This document shows, in pieces, positions 28,812-36,394 of a DNA stretch of 64,000 nucleotides. Below the pieces are notes generated by a model. It did no database searches. It saw nothing but the letters and a program-made list of their open reading frames with translations, and was not told the DNA's origin. The DNA lies in the NCBI RefSeq assembly GCF_001938985.1, contig NZ_MKIN01000023.1, positions 244,055 to 308,054 of the forward strand, read 5' to 3'. The stretch's first letter is position 1. Every line of letters begins with the position of its first letter. The DNA is from Gillisella taibaishanensis. GTDB taxonomy: Bacteria > Pseudomonadota > Alphaproteobacteria > Rhizobiales > Rhizobiaceae. Both the position numbers and the translations under genes were made by a program.

Positions 28812-29672
28812 GTGCGTTTCGTGAGTTACAATATCCAATACGGCATGGGTCTGGACGGGAAATTCGATCCCATCAGGATCGCCGCGAACATCGAGAACGC
28901 CGACGTTATCGCCCTTCAAGAGGTCACCCGCGGCTCGCCCGCCAATGGGGGTGCCGACCTGCCGGAGATCTTTGCCAACCACTTTCCGGACTACCACTGG
29001 GTCTATGGCCCCGCCTGCGATCTGCATGCTTCCTCCGCCCTGATCAAAGGCCGCCGCGTCGACAAGCGGTACCAATTCGGTAACATGATCCTCTCGCGCT
29101 GGCCTATCCTCGCTAACCGGATGCTGCTTTTGCCGCGCACCCGCACCTTCGAAAAGCTCAATACCCAGCGCGCCGCGACCGAGGCAGTGATCGATGCGCC
29201 CGGCGGCCCGTTGCGGGTCTATTCCGTCCATCTCGATCATGTCGCGCCAAGTGAACGTATCACCCAGATCCGCTACCTCAAAGAACGTGCCATCAACTTC
29301 ATCCAGGAGGGCGGTGCGATAACCGGCGGCGAGGAGTTCGGCCTGCCGCAACCGCCGCTGCCCGAGGATTTTCTGCTGCTCGGCGATTTCAACATGCAGC
29401 CGGGATCGCTCGAATATGTCGAAATGACCGGCATCGAAGACGCCTATTACGGCCACACGGCCCGCGCCGACGTGCCTCTGGACGCGCTCGCCCGCCTCGG
29501 GAAACTGACGCCCGGCTGCTATAGCTGGGAGGAAACCGGACATCCGGAACGCCGCATGCATCTCGATTACTGCTTCCTGAGCGGATCACTGGCCCCACGG
29601 TTAAAGTCTGCCCATGTCGACACCAATGCCGTCGGTTCGGACCATTTTCCGGTATGGGTGGAACTGACGTAA
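28812..29672 (+). CDS. Endonuclease/exonuclease/phosphatase family protein
   Basis: A 286-residue metal-dependent phosphoesterase of the EEP fold. The motifs are 'FVSYNIQYG', 'VIALQEV', 'LLGDFN', 'HLDYCFLS' and 'GSDHFPVWV'. The substrate cannot be told; members cleave nucleic acids, phosphoinositides or sphingolipids. No signal peptide is seen. The start is taken as GTG 28812, since the upstream part of the frame is unlike the family. It is divergent from obg by 82 bp. Confidence 0.82.
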   Translation: MRFVSYNIQYGMGLDGKFDPIRIAANIENADVIALQEVTRGSPANGGADLPEIFANHFPDYHWVYGPACDLHASSALIKGRRVDKRYQFGNMILSRWPILANRMLLLPRTRTFEKLNTQRAATEAVIDAPGGPLRVYSVHLDHVAPSERITQIRYLKERAINFIQEGGAITGGEEFGLPQPPLPEDFLLLGDFNMQPGSLEYVEMTGIEDAYYGHTARADVPLDALARLGKLTPGCYSWEETGHPERRMHLDYCFLSGSLAPRLKSAHVDTNAVGSDHFPVWVELT

Positions 29673-29710
29673 TATCGGGACGGCGGATCAGTGATCTGCC
29701 GTCCCCTTTT

Positions 29711-30298
29711 TCAAAGGCTTCTTGCCCGCTGGAAAGCATCCTGCGTCAGCCGTGTCTCAATATGCGGCGCCATTGCGTTTCGCGACAGGCTGTAGAGATC
29801 GGCACAGCGCGTGAGCGTGAACCCGAGCTTGTCCTGGATCTTTAGCGAGGCGCCATTGTCGGCGAAGGCGCCTGAATAGAGATCCACCTCCGGCATACGC
29901 CGGAAGAACCGGTCGACGGCCGCAGCCGTCGCCTCGCTCATCAACCCCTTGCCCCAGTAGAAGCGGTTTAGCCAATAGCCGAGATGCCATTGCCCATGCC
30001 GCAGTTCGAGTGCGACCATGCCGATATGGACGTCGTCGCCGGCGGTGATCGCCAGGTGCCAATCGCGCGTGACGCCAGCACCTGTCCGATTGAGCCAATC
30101 GCAAGCATCCTGCTTGTCATAGGGCATCGGTACCCGGCTCAGCATGCGCGTGACCCGCCAATCATTCAGCGATTGGGCCATAGCGTCCGCATCGGCAAGC
30201 CGGTGCGGACGCAAGGTCAAGTGCGACGTTTCGATAACCGGGCAAGGGCCGAGCGATGGTGCTGCCGCCGCTGGGCGGGGCTTTTGCAGAGCCGTCAT
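29711..30298 (-). CDS. GNAT-family N-acetyltransferase (RimJ/RimL type)
   Basis: A 195-residue acetyltransferase of the RimJ/RimL-like class ('SHLTLRPHRLADADAMAQSLND', 'HLGYWLNRFYWGKGLMSEA', 'NGASLKIQDKLGF'). The acceptor is unknown. Its ATG overlaps the stop of the next acetyltransferase gene by one base (TGATG), so the pair is translationally coupled. The two share the same fold and probably arose by duplication. The longer open frame upstream is the neighbouring gene read in another frame. Confidence 0.82.
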   Translation of the reverse strand: MTALQKPRPAAAAPSLGPCPVIETSHLTLRPHRLADADAMAQSLNDWRVTRMLSRVPMPYDKQDACDWLNRTGAGVTRDWHLAITAGDDVHIGMVALELRHGQWHLGYWLNRFYWGKGLMSEATAAAVDRFFRRMPEVDLYSGAFADNGASLKIQDKLGFTLTRCADLYSLSRNAMAPHIETRLTQDAFQRARSL

Positions 30299-30930
30299 CA
30301 CCGCATCTCCCCCCAGCTCTTCAGCGACATCCAGGTCTTGCGGTCCAGCCGATACCATTCGACAGGCACCATGCCACGGGCGGCGAGATGGCCGACCATG
30401 CCTGAGCCCTGGAATTGGAAACCGCATTTCTGGATTACCCGGCGCGCGGCGACATTGGTGACCCGGCACCGCGCATCGATGAAAGCGATATCGCGGGTGC
30501 GGAACGCCATGTCGATCAGCGCGTGAGCAGCTTCGGTGGCATAGCCCTGGTTCCAATAGGGCTGACCCAGCCAATAGCCGATTTCCAATGTCTCCAGATC
30601 GGTATGCGGCTCCAGCGCGCAACAACCGAGAAACTCGCCGTTTTCACCCTTTGTGATGGCATAGACGCATTTACCGATCTCGCCGAGATTGGAACGTCGC
30701 ACGAAATCCGCGGCGTCTGCGGCCGTGTAAGGGTGAGGCATGCGCGACACCATGGTCGCAACGGCGGCGTTATTGGCGAGATGGGTAAGGGCGTCGATGT
30801 CTTCTACGTGCGGGGCGCGCATGACGAGCCGCTGCGACAATAGGACGGGGCAACTGCTCCGTATCCGATCCGGCCTCAACCGGTCTTCGGGCGACCGTAA
30901 TTGGTCCTCCCGCAATAATAAACGTTCCAT
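30298..30930 (-). CDS. GNAT-family N-acetyltransferase (RimJ/RimL type)
   Basis: A 210-residue acetyltransferase with 'SQRLVMRAPHVEDIDALTHLANN', 'IGYWLGQPYWNQGYATEAA' (acetyl-CoA site) and 'NVAARRVIQKCGFQFQG'. Resembles ribosomal-protein alanine acetyltransferases, but the target is unproven. AAAGGAG lies ten bases before ATG 30930. A strong terminator separates it from rpmA upstream, so it probably has its own promoter in the short interval. Confidence 0.82.
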   Translation of the reverse strand: MERLLLREDQLRSPEDRLRPDRIRSSCPVLLSQRLVMRAPHVEDIDALTHLANNAAVATMVSRMPHPYTAADAADFVRRSNLGEIGKCVYAITKGENGEFLGCCALEPHTDLETLEIGYWLGQPYWNQGYATEAAHALIDMAFRTRDIAFIDARCRVTNVAARRVIQKCGFQFQGSGMVGHLAARGMVPVEWYRLDRKTWMSLKSWGEMR

Positions 30931-30952
30931 GGTTCAGTCTCCTTTGGAGGTA

Positions 30953-30992
30953 AAGAAAAAGGGAAGAGAGGTGGCGCCTCATCTTCCCTTTT
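30953..30992 (-). terminator. Terminator downstream of rplU-rpmA
   Basis: On the minus strand AAAGGGAAGA pairs with TCTTCCCTTT, with an inner GAGG/CCTC stem, and is followed by TTTTCTTT. It lies about 65 bp after the rpmA stop. Confidence 0.85.
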
Positions 30993-31057
30993 GTCTTGAC
31001 TGAACCTATAAGCTCAGCCGGGTCGATGAGACGCCGGCTGTTGAAAGATCACCGGCT

Positions 31058-31330
31058 TTATTCTGCGGCTTCCGCCGTTTTCGGCATAACGGACACGAAT
31101 ACGCGGCCGTTGGACTTCGTACGGTAGTTCACATTGCCAGCGGTGAGTGCGAAGATCGTATGATCCTTGCCCATGCCGACATTGGCGCCGGGATGCCACT
31201 GCGTGCCGCGCTGACGAACGATAATGTTGCCTGGAATGACGACTTCGCCGCCGAACTTCTTCACGCCAAGGCGCTTGGAATTCGAATCGCGACCGTTGCG
31301 CGATGAACCGCCAGCTTTTTTATGTGCCAT
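31058..31330 (-). CDS. rpmA: 50S ribosomal protein L27
   Basis: A 90-residue L27 protein near the peptidyl transferase centre. It begins '[20 protein letters not shown]', the standard start, without the cleavable extension found in Firmicutes. '[15 protein letters not shown]' is typical. It follows rplU by 38 bp. Confidence 0.97.
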   Translation of the reverse strand: MAHKKAGGSSRNGRDSNSKRLGVKKFGGEVVIPGNIIVRQRGTQWHPGANVGMGKDHTIFALTAGNVNYRTKSNGRVFVSVMPKTAEAAE

Positions 31331-31368
31331 TGGAGTTCTCCTTTAAACCCTAGTTTCCCGTTGACCGA

Positions 31369-31683
31369 TTAGGCAGCGACGATGTCAGTGATGCGCACGA
31401 CGGTGTGGTGCTGACGATGACCGCGCGACCGCTTGGAATTCTGGCGACGACGCTTCTTGAACGCGATCACCTTCTTGCCACGGTTATGCTCGACCACTTC
31501 AGCCTTGACCGTTGCACCAGCAACGAAAGGCGCACCGATCGTCGCATCGGCACCAACGCCGACCACGAGAACTTCGGTGAATTCTACAGTTGCGCCTGCG
31601 TCGGCTTCCAGCTTTTCGATGGTCAGCACGTCGTTGGCGACTACGCGGTACTGCTTACCGCCGGTCTTGATGACTGCGAACAT
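31369..31683 (-). CDS. rplU: 50S ribosomal protein L21
   Basis: A 104-residue L21 protein of the large subunit, starting '[14 protein letters not shown]' and containing the signature '[19 protein letters not shown]'. First gene of the rplU-rpmA operon, with a leader of about 160 bases after the predicted promoter. Confidence 0.97.
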   Translation of the reverse strand: MFAVIKTGGKQYRVVANDVLTIEKLEADAGATVEFTEVLVVGVGADATIGAPFVAGATVKAEVVEHNRGKKVIAFKKRRRQNSKRSRGHRQHHTVVRITDIVAA

Positions 31684-31853
31684 TTTTTATCCTTTCATGT
31701 TCGTTTCCGGTTCTGACCAGCAATTGCCGGACGACCGTCTTTTTGTCAGTCGGAGAGCAGGTCGTTGAAAACCCGCCGGTGGATCTTCCCGAAGACGGAA
31801 AGCGAATGTAGATAAAAGCCCTAATCCGGGCACTCCTACCTAAAGTCGCTCGT

Positions 31854-31882
31854 CGCATACGTGACAAGCGCGTGACTGTCAA
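31854..31882 (-). promoter_or_regulatory. Predicted sigma-70 promoter of rplU-rpmA
   Basis: On the minus strand a perfect TTGACA (31877-31882, preceded by C) is followed by a 17-base spacer and TATGCG. This fits the rhizobial CTTGAC-N17-TATnnn pattern. The interval 31684-32074 holds no other gene; a frame on the minus strand here is only the complement of the tRNA. Confidence 0.6.
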
Positions 31883-32074
31883 GGCAGACACCTGTAAATC
31901 TATGACCATCAGGCAAACCCGCCCGCACTTCAGCCAGCACCTTTGGCTTTCGGGCAACAGCCAAAACCAGGCAACCGCGCATCACGCTCGAAATTCTGCA
32001 TTTTTCGCTCTTGCCAGCCCCAGCATTCGCCGCTAAGAGACAGCCCGCGCCACCGAGCGCCGACCAATGTGACC

Positions 32075-32164
32075 GGAGAGGTGGCTGAGTGGTCGAAAGC
32101 ACCGCACTCGAAATGCGGCATACGGGCAACCGTATCGTGGGTTCGAATCCCACCCTCTCCGCCA
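32075..32164 (+). tRNA. tRNA-Ser(CGA)
   Basis: A 90-nt class II tRNA with acceptor stem GGAGAGG/CCTCTCC, D-arm GGCTGAGTGGTCGAAAGC, anticodon loop with CGA at the centre of CCGCACT...AATGCGG, a long variable arm TACGGGCAACCGTA, T-loop GGTTCGAATCC and an encoded GCCA end. It reads UCG serine codons. Confidence 0.97.
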
Positions 32165-32273
32165 TGGTGACCTTCACCTATAAGGATTCTCCGCTAATCT
32201 GGTGAGGCCACAGTCCCTACATGAGAGCGCAGAAATGCGCCGGGGCCACAACAAAGGCACAGCGGCTGTAGAT

Positions 32274-33881
32274 TTATCGAGCCACTCTTACGTCTTCGAA
32301 TTTAAGACCAAATCGGGCTAGATATTTGATGAGGCGATCGGCATCGTTGCTGCTCTTCTTCTCCAATCGCGACTGCGCAAACAGAACCCTGCCCGCAGAG
32401 CTCGATGTTATGTGTTCCCTGCAGATGCGGATCACAGCAGAAAGCTGGATGGCGTCGAAGGGATCCAGGCGTGCGGCCGCGTCGAAACCCAACAGTTCCT
32501 CGAGCAGTGTATCAGCTTCGTGGCGGTCGGATGACAAGCGCCAAAAGTTGCTCAATCTCCGGATCTCATCGTCGACGACCTCTGTCGTAATGCGTCCATG
32601 AGGTGCCAAGGTCGCCATGCGGGTAACGGAAGCCGAAAGGTCGCGGAAGTTCGCGCTCCAGGTCCCTTCGGGACCGGTCGCAAAGGTAAGGTAACGGTCG
32701 CGCGCTTCCTTGTTGAACGTGACATTTTCGCCCTCCCGCTCCAGAAAACGCCGGAGTTCGAACTCAAGATTCGGTTCTATATCCTCCTTGCGGTCTCGAA
32801 GGGCTGGAAGCTGGAAAGTCCATAGATTGAGCCGAGCATACAGATCTTCGCGAAACCTCCCTTTGCGAACATCTGCGCCGAGGTCGCGATTGGTACCGGC
32901 AAGCAGTTGAAAGTCTGCCGATGTCTCTCGGTCAGCCCCGACGGGCAGAAATCGCTTTTCCTCAATCGCGCGCAAGCACATGGCCTGTTCGTCGGGGCCA
33001 AGTTCGCCAATCTCGTCTAGGAAGAGTACGCCTTTGTCTGCCGATTTAAGCAAGCCTGCACGCTCGCCTGCAGCGCCGGTGAATGCACCTTTTACGTGAC
33101 CAAACAGAGTGGACATGGCTTGGTCGCCCCGCAGGGTCGCACAATTGACTTCTACGAATGGGCCATCAAGCTTGCGCTGGTTTTTCTTGAGCTCGTAAAT
33201 CCTGCGGGCGAGTTGCGATTTTCCGGCCCCCGTCGGACCCGTCAGGAGAACGGGAGCCGTCGAGCGGATGACGACTCTCTCGATTTCGTCGATCATTCGG
33301 TTGAATGCCGCGTTACGAGTCGAAATGCCTGATTTCAAAAAAGATGCCGCGTCTTGTCGCTCTGAGGCGAAACGCTTGGCGATCTCGTCATAGCGGGAGA
33401 GGTCAAGGTCGATAATCCTGTGCGTGCCAGCGAAATCCTGTGCCAGTTCCCGGTCGCGTGGTGGTGAAAGTTGCAGCAAGCGACCCGGAATAATTCGGGC
33501 TTCGGTGAGCAAAAACCAGCATATCTGCGCAACGTGCGTGCCCGTCGTAATGTTAACGAAATAATCCTCAGTTTCCGGGTCGAACGCATAATTGCGAGCA
33601 AAATCTCGCAGATGCGTATAGACCTCAGAGAAGTCCCAGGGATCCTTGAAATTGATCAGATTGCTACGCACCTCGGTCGCCGGAGACACGGTGGCGATGT
33701 CACTGGTGATCCGACTGGCAAGTGCGATCGCATGATTATCGTGGATGAGCTCCAGCCGATCGATGAACAACCCGCTCTGCTGACAAAGTCCGACATTTGG
33801 CCGCCACCGGGTCCAGCGATTTTCCCATTTTCCCGCATCAAGGGTAGTTCCTAAGATGCTGAGGGCGACGCGACGCTTCAT
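32274..33881 (-). CDS. rtcR: RtcR, sigma-54-dependent activator of the RNA-repair operon
   Basis: A 535-residue enhancer-binding protein. Residues 1-185 form the RtcR-specific CARF-like sensor ('VALSILGTTLDAGK', 'ITTGTHVAQICWFLL'). The AAA+ domain has Walker A 'GPTGAGKS' (215-222), the sigma-54 contact loop 'GAFTGA' (265-270) and Walker B 'VLFLDE' (285-290). The C-terminus is a helical DNA-binding region. In Salmonella and E. coli RtcR switches on the rsr/rtcBA genes after RNA damage, sensing an RNA ligand. Here it is divergent from rsr with a 211-bp AT-rich gap between, which would suit upstream activator binding and DNA bending. Confidence 0.93.
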   Translation of the reverse strand: MKRRVALSILGTTLDAGKWENRWTRWRPNVGLCQQSGLFIDRLELIHDNHAIALASRITSDIATVSPATEVRSNLINFKDPWDFSEVYTHLRDFARNYAFDPETEDYFVNITTGTHVAQICWFLLTEARIIPGRLLQLSPPRDRELAQDFAGTHRIIDLDLSRYDEIAKRFASERQDAASFLKSGISTRNAAFNRMIDEIERVVIRSTAPVLLTGPTGAGKSQLARRIYELKKNQRKLDGPFVEVNCATLRGDQAMSTLFGHVKGAFTGAAGERAGLLKSADKGVLFLDEIGELGPDEQAMCLRAIEEKRFLPVGADRETSADFQLLAGTNRDLGADVRKGRFREDLYARLNLWTFQLPALRDRKEDIEPNLEFELRRFLEREGENVTFNKEARDRYLTFATGPEGTWSANFRDLSASVTRMATLAPHGRITTEVVDDEIRRLSNFWRLSSDRHEADTLLEELLGFDAAARLDPFDAIQLSAVIRICREHITSSSAGRVLFAQSRLEKKSSNDADRLIKYLARFGLKFEDVRVAR

Positions 33882-34041
33882 GGATTATCCAGTTTTATAA
33901 GAGTCAATAATTTTAGATAGAATATTGGATATGCAGCACTCAAGCAATCTTTCACCTCCCTCGAATAGGCACAATAAATATTCATTTTATTACAAATAGA
34001 TAAGATTATTTTGTGCGCTTTCAAATCCGTTTTCAATCACT

Positions 34042-34057
34042 TGGCACGCCTCTTGAA
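34042..34057 (+). promoter_or_regulatory. Sigma-54 promoter of rsr and the Y-RNA/rtcB unit
   Basis: TGGCACG-N4-TTGAA matches the sigma-54 consensus TGGCACG-N4-TTGCW at the whole -24 block and the TTG of the -12 block. It lies about 36 bp before the rsr start codon, on the side facing away from rtcR. A second TGGCACG occurs at 34065. Confidence 0.75.
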
Positions 34058-34092
34058 TTGTATCTGGCACGAACCAAACAACAGGTGCTGTC

Positions 34093-35646
34093 ATGGTCAA
34101 CAAGGCGATCTTCAAAACATATCTCGGAAAGCTTCTTCCCGTCGCAGAGACGACAAACCATGAAGGTGCTCCGGCTTATCAACTGACGCCACGCGAAGCT
34201 TTGGCACAGTATGCCGTAACCGGCACGTTCAATGGAACCTTCTATGTGGATGGTGCCGAGCAGCTGGAATCGGTGAAGACGCTGGCACTTCAGGTCGAGC
34301 CGGAGTTTTTGGCCAAGGTGGCGATTCATGCCGCAGAGAATGGCTATATGAAAGACATGCCGGTCACCTTGCTGGCGGTGCTTTCCGACCTTCAGAGTGA
34401 AGCCTTTGCACTTGCATTTCCGCGCGTGGTCCGGAGCGGCAAGATGTTGCGCGGATTCGTCCAGGTTATGCGATCAGGTGCGACAGGACGCAAGTCGCTT
34501 GGCACGAGGCCAAAGAAGCTGGTCCAGGCATGGCTGGAACGGGCGAGCACCGTGCAGGTCCTGCGGGCGATGGTCGGCAACGATCCCTCGCTTGCCGACG
34601 TGATCCGCATGGTGCACCCGAAGCCTGCCTCGGAAGAAAAAAAGGCGCTTTATGCATGGATAATTGGCAAACCATACGATCATGCGGCGCTGCCGGACCT
34701 CGTCAAGGCGCTGCACGCCTTCCGGCAGGACCAGACGTTGCCGATACCGGATGTGCCGTTCCAGATGCTGACTTCGTTGCCGTTGACACGGGAGCATTGG
34801 GTCGAGATCGCCGAAAAAGGCAGCTGGCAGATGGTGCGTCAGAACCTGAACACCTTTGCCCGCAGGGGCGTGTTTGAGGTCGAGGGCGTCGCGTCCACGC
34901 TGGCTGCCCGGCTGGCCAACCCGGATGAGATCCGGAATGCCAAAGTCTTCCCCTATCAGTTGATGATGACGTGGAAGATGGTTGCCGGCCAGGTCCCGGA
35001 CGAGGTGCATGATGCATTGCAGGATGCGATGGATATTGCGATCGCCAATGTACCGTCATTGTCTGGCCATGTCGTGCTCTGCCCCGACGTGTCCGGCTCC
35101 ATGGGGTCGTCCGTGACCGGTTATCGCGAGGGCGCAACGTCCGCAGTGCGCTGCATTGACGTGGCAGGTTTGATGACGGCGGCGTTCCTGCAGCGAAACC
35201 CAAAGGCGCGTGTGCTGCCGTTCGAAAATGAGGTGGTCGATGTCAATCTCAACCGCAGGGATTCAGTGATGACGAATGCCAGCAAGCTGGCTGCGGTCGG
35301 CGGCGGCGGAACAAATTGCTCTGCGCCGTTGAGGAAGCTCGCAGACGAGAAAGCCAAAGTTGATCTCGTCGTGTTCATCTCGGACAACGAATCCTGGGTG
35401 GATGCGCGCGGTAGCGGACAGCCAACCGCCGTGATGACGGAATGGGCGAGGATAAAGCGGGGCAACCCGGCTGCAAAGCTGGTCTGCCTCGACATCCAGC
35501 CCCACGCCACCTCGCAGGCACCAACGCGCAACGACGTGCTCAATATCGGCGGCTTCTCGGACACGGTTTATAGCGTGATCTCCGCGTTCGCTGCGAATAA
35601 CGGGGCCGACAGCTGGGTGAAAACCATCGAGGCGGTCGAACTCTGA
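34093..35646 (+). CDS. rsr: Rsr, TROVE-domain Ro60 orthologue
   Basis: A 517-residue RNA-binding ring protein. Residues 1 to about 310 form the TROVE domain of HEAT-like helices ('YQLTPREALAQYAVTGTFNGTFY', 'SAEEKK'-like loops). Residues 325-515 form a von Willebrand A domain with an intact MIDAS motif 'DVSGSMGSS' (from Asp332). Bacterial Ro orthologues bind Y RNAs on the outside of the ring and help exonucleases degrade misfolded RNA. The gene is the first after the sigma-54 promoter and is followed directly by the Y-RNA block and rtcB, the arrangement known for RNA-repair operons. Confidence 0.93.
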   Translation: MVNKAIFKTYLGKLLPVAETTNHEGAPAYQLTPREALAQYAVTGTFNGTFYVDGAEQLESVKTLALQVEPEFLAKVAIHAAENGYMKDMPVTLLAVLSDLQSEAFALAFPRVVRSGKMLRGFVQVMRSGATGRKSLGTRPKKLVQAWLERASTVQVLRAMVGNDPSLADVIRMVHPKPASEEKKALYAWIIGKPYDHAALPDLVKALHAFRQDQTLPIPDVPFQMLTSLPLTREHWVEIAEKGSWQMVRQNLNTFARRGVFEVEGVASTLAARLANPDEIRNAKVFPYQLMMTWKMVAGQVPDEVHDALQDAMDIAIANVPSLSGHVVLCPDVSGSMGSSVTGYREGATSAVRCIDVAGLMTAAFLQRNPKARVLPFENEVVDVNLNRRDSVMTNASKLAAVGGGGTNCSAPLRKLADEKAKVDLVVFISDNESWVDARGSGQPTAVMTEWARIKRGNPAAKLVCLDIQPHATSQAPTRNDVLNIGGFSDTVYSVISAFAANNGADSWVKTIEAVEL

Positions 35647-35688
35647 CGTAGAGGCAATACCCCCACGCCGCCGTGAACGGCGCGGGAA

Positions 35689-35822
35689 CCGTGACGAATG
35701 CCGGATGAAACTACAGGCTGTTAACCTCCAGGTCGCGGGTTCGAATCCCGCCGGGTTCTCCATTTTCTGAACCCGTAGCTCAGTGGATAGAGCAGGACGT
35801 TTCTCCAACCTTGTCGTCACGG
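35689..35822 (+). ncRNA. Y-RNA-like RNA 1, with permuted tRNA-like module
   Basis: The ends pair as CCGTGACGA/TCGTCACGG (35689-35697 with 35814-35822). An internal loop follows, with ATGCC on the 5' side and AACCTTG on the 3' side. A second stem pairs 35703-35711 with 35799-35806, with one bulged base. Inside lies an almost complete tRNA in permuted order: a hairpin with 7-base loop CTGTTAA (Asn-like GUU anticodon), AGGTC, T-arm GCGGG/CCCGC with loop TTCGAAT, acceptor strand CGGGTTC then TCCA, a short loop, acceptor strand GAACCCG, TA, and D-arm GCTC/GAGC. A GC-rich hairpin at 35660-35687 precedes it. Confidence 0.8.
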
Positions 35823-35828
35823 ACAACT

Positions 35829-35939
35829 GACATGGCGAATGCAAAAGGAAACTACATAGCCGCGGCAGGTTCAAACCCTGCAAGGGATGTCACATCCCAA
35901 TCTTGGTAGCGGAGTTTCCTTGTCACAGGTCGCCATGAC
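35829..35939 (+). ncRNA. Y-RNA-like RNA 2
   Basis: The ends pair as CATGGCGA/TCGCCATG (35831-35838 with 35930-35937). After an internal loop (ATGCAA; GTCACAGG) comes a second perfect stem AAGGAAAC/GTTTCCTT (35845-35852 with 35914-35921), then the conserved ACTACA. The enclosed module is shorter: a T-arm GCAGG/CCTGC with a 7-base loop TTCAAAC, a closed acceptor-like hairpin GGGATG/CATCCC, and a D-arm-like remnant. No anticodon-like hairpin is seen. Confidence 0.75.
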
Positions 35940-35967
35940 AAAGAAAAAGGCTGGAATCGAAGCTGGC

Positions 35968-36048
35968 GCTCCGCAAATGGAGTGGTGGGTTTAAAGCCCG
36001 CACCGCCGTCGCCTCCCTGTTGGGGAGGACCGGTGGGAAGCGCCCGGT
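35968..36048 (+). ncRNA. Extra tRNA-like module without a clear Y stem
   Basis: The same permuted order occurs here: a small hairpin GCTCC/GGAGT, a T-arm-like GTGGG/CCCGC with a 7-base loop TTTAAAG, an acceptor-like hairpin CCTCCC/GGGAGG closed by a short loop, and a D-arm-like hairpin ACCGG/CCGGT. I could not find the two-part Ro-binding stem around it, so it may be a degenerate fifth copy or a separate processed RNA. Confidence 0.45.
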
Positions 36049-36066
36049 CTAATGCCATAACTAGAC

Positions 36067-36201
36067 TTGCAGCGGCGAATGCCGGACGGAACTACAGCCT
36101 CCACACCTGGATGGTCTGGCAAGGTTCGACTCCTTCCCTTGGCGGCGCTCTCTGGCACGAGCGGGGCCATCCGGTTTCGTCCACCCTTGTCGCCGCTGCA
36201 A
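36067..36201 (+). ncRNA. Y-RNA-like RNA 3
   Basis: The ends form a perfect 12-bp stem TTGCAGCGGCGA/TCGCCGCTGCAA (36067-36078 with 36190-36201). The internal loop is ATGCC on one side and ACCCTTG on the other. The second stem pairs 36084-36092 with 36174-36182 over nine pairs, one of them G-U, followed by ACTACAG. The enclosed module has a T-arm-like AAGG/CCTT hairpin with loop TTCGACT, a CGCTC/GAGCG hairpin, and an extra GGATGG/CCATCC stem. Confidence 0.8.
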
Positions 36202-36207
36202 CAATAT

Positions 36208-36344
36208 CCCGGTGAATGCCGGCAGGACTACAGGTAAGAGCGCCCCAACGACTTGCGATGGGGAGGTCGGATGTTCAAGTCATCCCGCATTTTTAAACAG
36301 AATGCGTAGCTCAGTTAACTGTCTTGCCTCACCTCGTCACCGGG
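36208..36344 (+). ncRNA. Y-RNA-like RNA 4, with permuted tRNA-like module
   Basis: The ends pair as CCCGGTGA/TCACCGGG (36208-36215 with 36337-36344). The internal loop is ATGCC and TCACCTCG. The second stem GGCAGGAC/GTCTTGCC (36221-36228 with 36321-36328) has one G-U pair, followed by ACTACAGG. Inside are an anticodon-arm-like hairpin CCCCA/TGGGG, the linker AGGTC, T-arm GGATG/CATCC with loop TTCAAGT, acceptor strands CGCATT and AATGCG joined by a short loop, then TAGCTCAGTTAACTG as a shortened D-arm. It ends 50 bp before rtcB. Confidence 0.8.
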
Positions 36345-36394
36345 GCTGATGAAACCTGACGAAACGAAGAAGGACTGCAATCGCAGAAAAGAAG

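Noticed and set aside
31836..32177. Protein-like frame 'MKVTMAERVGFEPT...' on the minus strand
   Set aside because: It is the complement of the tRNA-Ser gene, a well-known false annotation.
35712..35798. A functional tRNA-Asn gene
   Set aside because: The arms are in permuted order and the ends are enclosed by the Y-RNA stems, so it is not a standard tRNA gene.
35263..36058. Minus-strand frames of 206 and 68 codons over the Y-RNA block
   Set aside because: They contain the 'AGFEPATWR' type of string typical of antisense tRNA-like sequence and conflict with the RNA structures.
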